From Sphaerosporella brunnea (Eukaryota > Ascomycota > Pezizomycetes > Pezizales > Pyronemataceae): a stretch of DNA of 46,299 nt. The DNA lies in the NCBI GenBank assembly GCA_008704415.1, contig VXIS01000356.1, positions 1-46,299 of the forward strand, read 5' to 3'. A program made the position numbers and the translations under genes. Under the pieces are notes generated by a model. That model was not told where the DNA came from and searched no databases. It saw nothing but the letters and a program-made list of their open reading frames with translations. Below are positions 42,658 through 46,299 of this stretch, piece after piece. Position 1 is the stretch's first letter; every line of letters begins with the position of its first letter.

Positions 42658-44576
42658 AATAACGTTCACGCTGCTGCTAGAGCAAGTGGCGTAAGGTTTT
42701 CCTCCGTCGTATGATTTGAGGAGGATGCTGATTAGTTTTGGTTTAGGGGAGGGGTGGTGGTGGTGGTGGGAAAGGTATGCTTTGTGGGTTTGTTGTGTTG
42801 TTTTGTTGTTTGTTGTTTGTGAAGATCAAGCACAGAAGAGACGGATGGATGGATGGATGGATGGATGGATGGATGGATGGGGGGTGGGATGGGGCGGAGT
42901 CAACAAAGAAATGCACGAAGAAGAAGCAGAAGAAGCAGCGTCGCGTATTCAATGTGCGCTGCTGTGGGTAGGTGCTGCTGCTGCTGCTGCTGCACGTAGC
43001 TGTAGGCGCGGGCTGCGATGGTATCGAATCAGAGCTGCATGAGAGGAGCAGGAGCGATAAGTACTGAGCAGCAACGAACGACGAACGAACGAACGGCCGA
43101 ACAGGAGACGCTTTATCGATCACGGACCAGCCGAAGCGAGGGGAGCAAACAGTCTCTGTTCGCAGGTGACAATCACCAAGCTACACGCAAAAATCAGGTC
43201 TGGTCTTTGTCTCGTCTCGCCACAGCGAAACGCAAATCCGCTCGATCAAGCGTTCAGCACAGATAGATGCACAGCTGCTTTTCTTTTTTGCTCGCCTTCG
43301 AGCCCGCTGCCGCCCCGCGATCCCGCCGCCCGATGCGGATCTCGAGTCCGCCCGTCGCGGTGGTGGTGGTGGCGGCGCTGTGCAGTGGCATGTGGTGGCT
43401 GCGGCGTGGAAACAAACAAGTTCCGCTCCACGCGCCACGCTGGTGTCGCCATGCATGCGCTGGCTGGTCAGCGGGTCCCTTCCTGGCGCTCGTCGTTTTC
43501 CACGCGGGCAACGTCATCCCAGGGATGGCTGGCTTGCATGCGGCGAGTGGCGCAAGTGTGGCGTCATCACGGCAAAGGCTGCTGATCGATCTGCAGGAAA
43601 CAAAAAAGAACGCGCTGCGTCTGTGGTGCTGTGAGTGAAACTTGAAACGAACCCGAACCAGCGATGCGATGCGTTGCGTTGCGATGCGTTGCGATGCGCT
43701 GCGTCGAGAGGTCGCAGTGCTCTGCTTCTGCTCGACGCAACGCGCGGGATGCGGGCCGTGGTCAGCTGGTTACCGCGCATGGCTGGCTGGCTCGCCAGTC
43801 GGGTGGTCATCGCTGGTCACTCGGGGCAGGTGGTACATGCATAACTCGTGTTGCTGCTCATTCGCATCCCCTCGATCTTTGGTGACGGGTCTCTAGACGT
43901 CAAGATCTAGGGCGATGGAGATGTGGCTCGTTTGGGCGCAAATTCGGTTTCATCTCGAAATCCCGTTTGGATGACTCGCGGACCATCAACCGAGACTGAC
44001 AGGGCTGTCAACAACGTCATCGTGCTCATCGTTGAAGTTCCATCGCACGAGCACATAGGCCGCGTTTGGATGAGCGTTGTCGGTTCTGGTGTTCTCGGCA
44101 TCGGTTCCCCATCTCTTCCAAGTCCCCCCAACGACGCATCTCTCCCCCCGAGTGAGGATAGAGGTGCGCATAGGCGTTTTTTTTATTGTAATAGGTTTCA
44201 AGCCTCCAAACTCGGTTACAGCAAGGCCAACTTTGCTGTCGCTATCATCGCTGCCGCAGCTTTTTGAAGAATCGTTGTGTGGGGTTCCATGGCAAGAGGG
44301 CGAGGGCGCCACTTCCCGGCATAGGAGAAAACCCGACATCTTGATGCAGGCTCGAGCTCCTGCCCTCGCAGTTCTCGTTTTAGTCGATTCTTCACTTCCT
44401 CCTCATACAGACTCTCACTCAGCCAAACGGGGTGTCGGTATTTTCAGTGCCGAGCCGGGGAAATCGCCATCGTACCGCATGTAATCGAATTGGATATCTG
44501 CTCTATCTAGTCTAAGTGCAGATCTCATCTACCACCTCCTCCTCCTCCTCCTCCTCCACAGGGTATCGTCTCGCCT

Positions 44577-45404
44577 CTAATGCTCCGCCAGCGGCCTCGG
44601 CTGCCAGCCCTTGGGCACCACAAACAGCGCCTCGCTCTCGACCAACAGCTTCCCGTCCAAGTCCCTCACATCGCCCCTGACCTTAACCTTCCTCTCGGCC
44701 ATCTCCACCACATCAGTGGTGACAACCACCAGCCCATGCCTGTTGAACCACCCATCCCTAGCCCTAGTCGGGGCTCTGTACTTGACCTCCAGCCTCGCCG
44801 TGACGGCATGTTTCCCGCGGGGGAACTGCGAGATCGCCAGTCTTCCCAGAGCCTCATCCAGAACCGTGGCCAAAACGCCGCCGTGCACAACGTTGGGGTG
44901 TCCGCAGAGCGCGGTTCCGATGCTCAGCAGACTCTTCGAGCGCTTGCCGTCTTTCGACGTGAACCGCCGGTTCACCGTGATCTTCCGGTGGCCCCAGTAG
45001 GTACCCGACATGAGCCTTGTCCGCCGGCGCTCCGCCGGCAGCGTGTGTGGCACGTCCTCCAGCTCCTCCTGCCACTCCGGGTCCGCCGCGAGCTGCCGGT
45101 ACAGCGTGTTCGCCCGCAACATTTCTGCGCCCGCCGAGAGCGCCGCTTCGTCCTCGGGGTGCCCGGAACGGTGCAGCGGCCCCGTGTCGACGGGGCCCGT
45201 GCCCGGGTGTATCGATTTTACGGCCAGCATGCCGGCCGTGAAGGCGGAGGCGCCGAGGGTGGTGGCTAGCACGGCGATTCGCGACGTGTAGAAAGCTCGG
45301 TAGGCTGCGGAGCCGGCAAGGAAGGCGGCGGCGGCGCTGGCATTGCGGCGGGTCGAGGGGGCGGCGGTTCGCAGGAGCGGCCGGAGCGGCGAGAAGAGCG
45401 GCAT
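44577..45404 (-). CDS. right-arm copy of the HotDog thioesterase gene
   Basis: A mirror copy of 28443-29270 with an identical 275-residue product, including the VVHGG active-site motif. See the left copy for the annotation. It probably does not represent a second genomic gene. Confidence 0.8.
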   Translation of the reverse strand: MPLFSPLRPLLRTAAPSTRRNASAAAAFLAGSAAYRAFYTSRIAVLATTLGASAFTAGMLAVKSIHPGTGPVDTGPLHRSGHPEDEAALSAGAEMLRANTLYRQLAADPEWQEELEDVPHTLPAERRRTRLMSGTYWGHRKITVNRRFTSKDGKRSKSLLSIGTALCGHPNVVHGGVLATVLDEALGRLAISQFPRGKHAVTARLEVKYRAPTRARDGWFNRHGLVVVTTDVVEMAERKVKVRGDVRDLDGKLLVESEALFVVPKGWQPRPLAEH

Positions 45405-45687
45405 GGTGGTTGTGGAGTTGTTGGGAGAGAGCTCGGGAAGCTTGGTGGCGGGAAACGTTGGCGGGGGGCCGAGGTTCACGTTTAGTCACTCGGGTTGGCT
45501 ATTTTTGGAGATTCGTAACCGACATCTGAGCATACAGACAGAATTGGCGCCTTTTGGTTTCTTGTTTTCTGTTGTGACCGCTTATTGCCGGCCTTGTGCT
45601 CTATTCAACTACACTAGCTTTTCCCAGTTCCCCCACCCCGCACCTTCACTCCTCCCTTCCAAACACACCCCACAGTCACTACCCACC

Positions 45688-46299
45688 ATGGCCTCTCCAA
45701 CAACGCCTCCAATCCTCGTCCTCGGCTCTCTAAACACCGATCTAGTCTCGATCGCGCCACGGCTGCCAGCCGCCGGCGAAACGCTCGCGGCCAACGACTT
45801 CCACATGGCGGCGGGGGGCAAGGGGGCGAACCAAGCGGCGGCGTGTGCGCGGCTGTCGCGGCCGCACTCCAACAACGTGCGCATGGCCGGCGCGGTCGGC
45901 GGGGACGCGTTCGGGCCGCTGCTGCTGCGCGCGCTGCAGCGCTCGGGCGTCGACGTGGCGCGGGTGCAGGCGCTGGCGGACGCGGCGACGGGCACGGCGG
46001 TGATCGTGGTCGAGGCGTCGACGGGCGAGAACCGCATCCTGATACACGCGGGCGCGAACGGGCGCGTGACGCCGGCGCTCGTCGGCGGCGAGGAGGAGGA
46101 GGTGTTTTCGTCCCCCGCTGCTGCTGCTGCCGTCGTGCTGCAGCTCGAAATCCCGCTGCCGACCGTGCTCTGGGCCCTCCGCGCCGCGAGGCTGCGCGGC
46201 GTCATGACCGTCTTCAACCCTGCGCCTGCTGCCGCCGCGCTGCCCGACGCCTGCTGGCGCGACGTGGACTGCGTCGTCGTCAACGAGAGCGAGGCGCGC
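45688..46299 (+). CDS. right-arm partial copy of ribokinase, cut by the window end
   Basis: A mirror copy of the first 200 or so codons of the ribokinase gene at 27197-28159, including GGKGANQ. It lacks the C-terminal DTTGAGDTF half because the window ends. The last bases read GAGGCGCGC where the left copy has GAGGCGGCGC, so one G is missing and the final two or three codons are out of frame. Confidence 0.8.
   Translation, partial: MASPTTPPILVLGSLNTDLVSIAPRLPAAGETLAANDFHMAAGGKGANQAAACARLSRPHSNNVRMAGAVGGDAFGPLLLRALQRSGVDVARVQALADAATGTAVIVVEASTGENRILIHAGANGRVTPALVGGEEEEVFSSPAAAAAVVLQLEIPLPTVLWALRAARLRGVMTVFNPAPAAAALPDACWRDVDCVVVNESEAR

Larger units (their letters stand above)
36938..46299 (-). 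repeat. right arm of giant inverted repeat
   Basis: This is the reverse complement of the left arm to the last base of the window. Differences I found are single-base indels in right-arm order: minus one near 37257, minus one in an A-run near 37378, five within the SGF11 copy and plus one near 39340. There is also a loss of 13 C near 42787 and a probable minus one at the very end. I noticed no substitutions. The non-genic parts (36938-37409, 39109-39758, 42658-44576, 45405-45687) are mirror copies and hold nothing new. Confidence 0.97.

Noticed and set aside
36938..46299. Terminal inverted repeats of a large transposon or Helitron/Starship-like element
   Set aside because: The arms meet almost directly with no cargo between them, contain ordinary housekeeping genes, and show no transposase or tyrosine recombinase gene.

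Overview
This window looks like nuclear DNA of a filamentous ascomycete (Pezizomycotina). It has moderately GC-rich genes, short spliceosomal introns (46-121 bases, GT...AG, with CTNA-type branch sites close to the acceptor), pyrimidine-rich leaders before start codons, and wide spacers full of homopolymers and microsatellites. The protein families also fit: S1/P1 nuclease, class 3 lipase, PLAC8, a Pho85-type cyclin and the SAGA subunit Sgf11. I cannot name the species. All gene models were built by eye from open frames, splice signals and family motifs.

Layout. 1-4216 holds a class 3 lipase-like protein with no visible ATG start and a secreted S1/P1 nuclease with all its metal ligands. 5892-8391 carries two minus-strand genes: a four-exon zinc-finger protein and a small three-exon protein. 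Across a 266-base TATA-containing divergent promoter lies a plus-strand 1306-residue protein ending in a trypsin-like serine protease domain (to 12701). A PLAC8 Cys-rich protein follows at 13509-14301. Then come about 8.4 kb with no convincing gene, up to a Pho85-type (PCL) cyclin at 22745-24983. A small GC-rich gene is likely at 26549-27010.

From about 27548 to the window end the sequence is one giant inverted repeat with its axis at 36930. The left arm reads ribokinase (minus), HotDog thioesterase (plus), a 925-residue conserved fungal protein (plus) and SGF11 (plus). The right arm repeats these in reverse order and orientation, and the ribokinase copy runs off the window. In the stretches I compared, the arms differ only by single-base indels and one 13-C homopolymer loss. 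I saw no substitutions. The indels break SGF11 in the right arm and leave the left copy intact. This is what a fold-back read or assembly artefact at a contig end would give, although a very recent real inverted duplication is not excluded. The left arm should be taken as the reference copy.

The genes do not form one pathway: they are mostly housekeeping or secreted functions. Besides the palindrome, the most distinctive stretch is the divergent group at 5892-12701 (zinc-finger protein, small orphan protein, large disordered protein with a C-terminal serine protease). There I recognise the domains but not the biological role.
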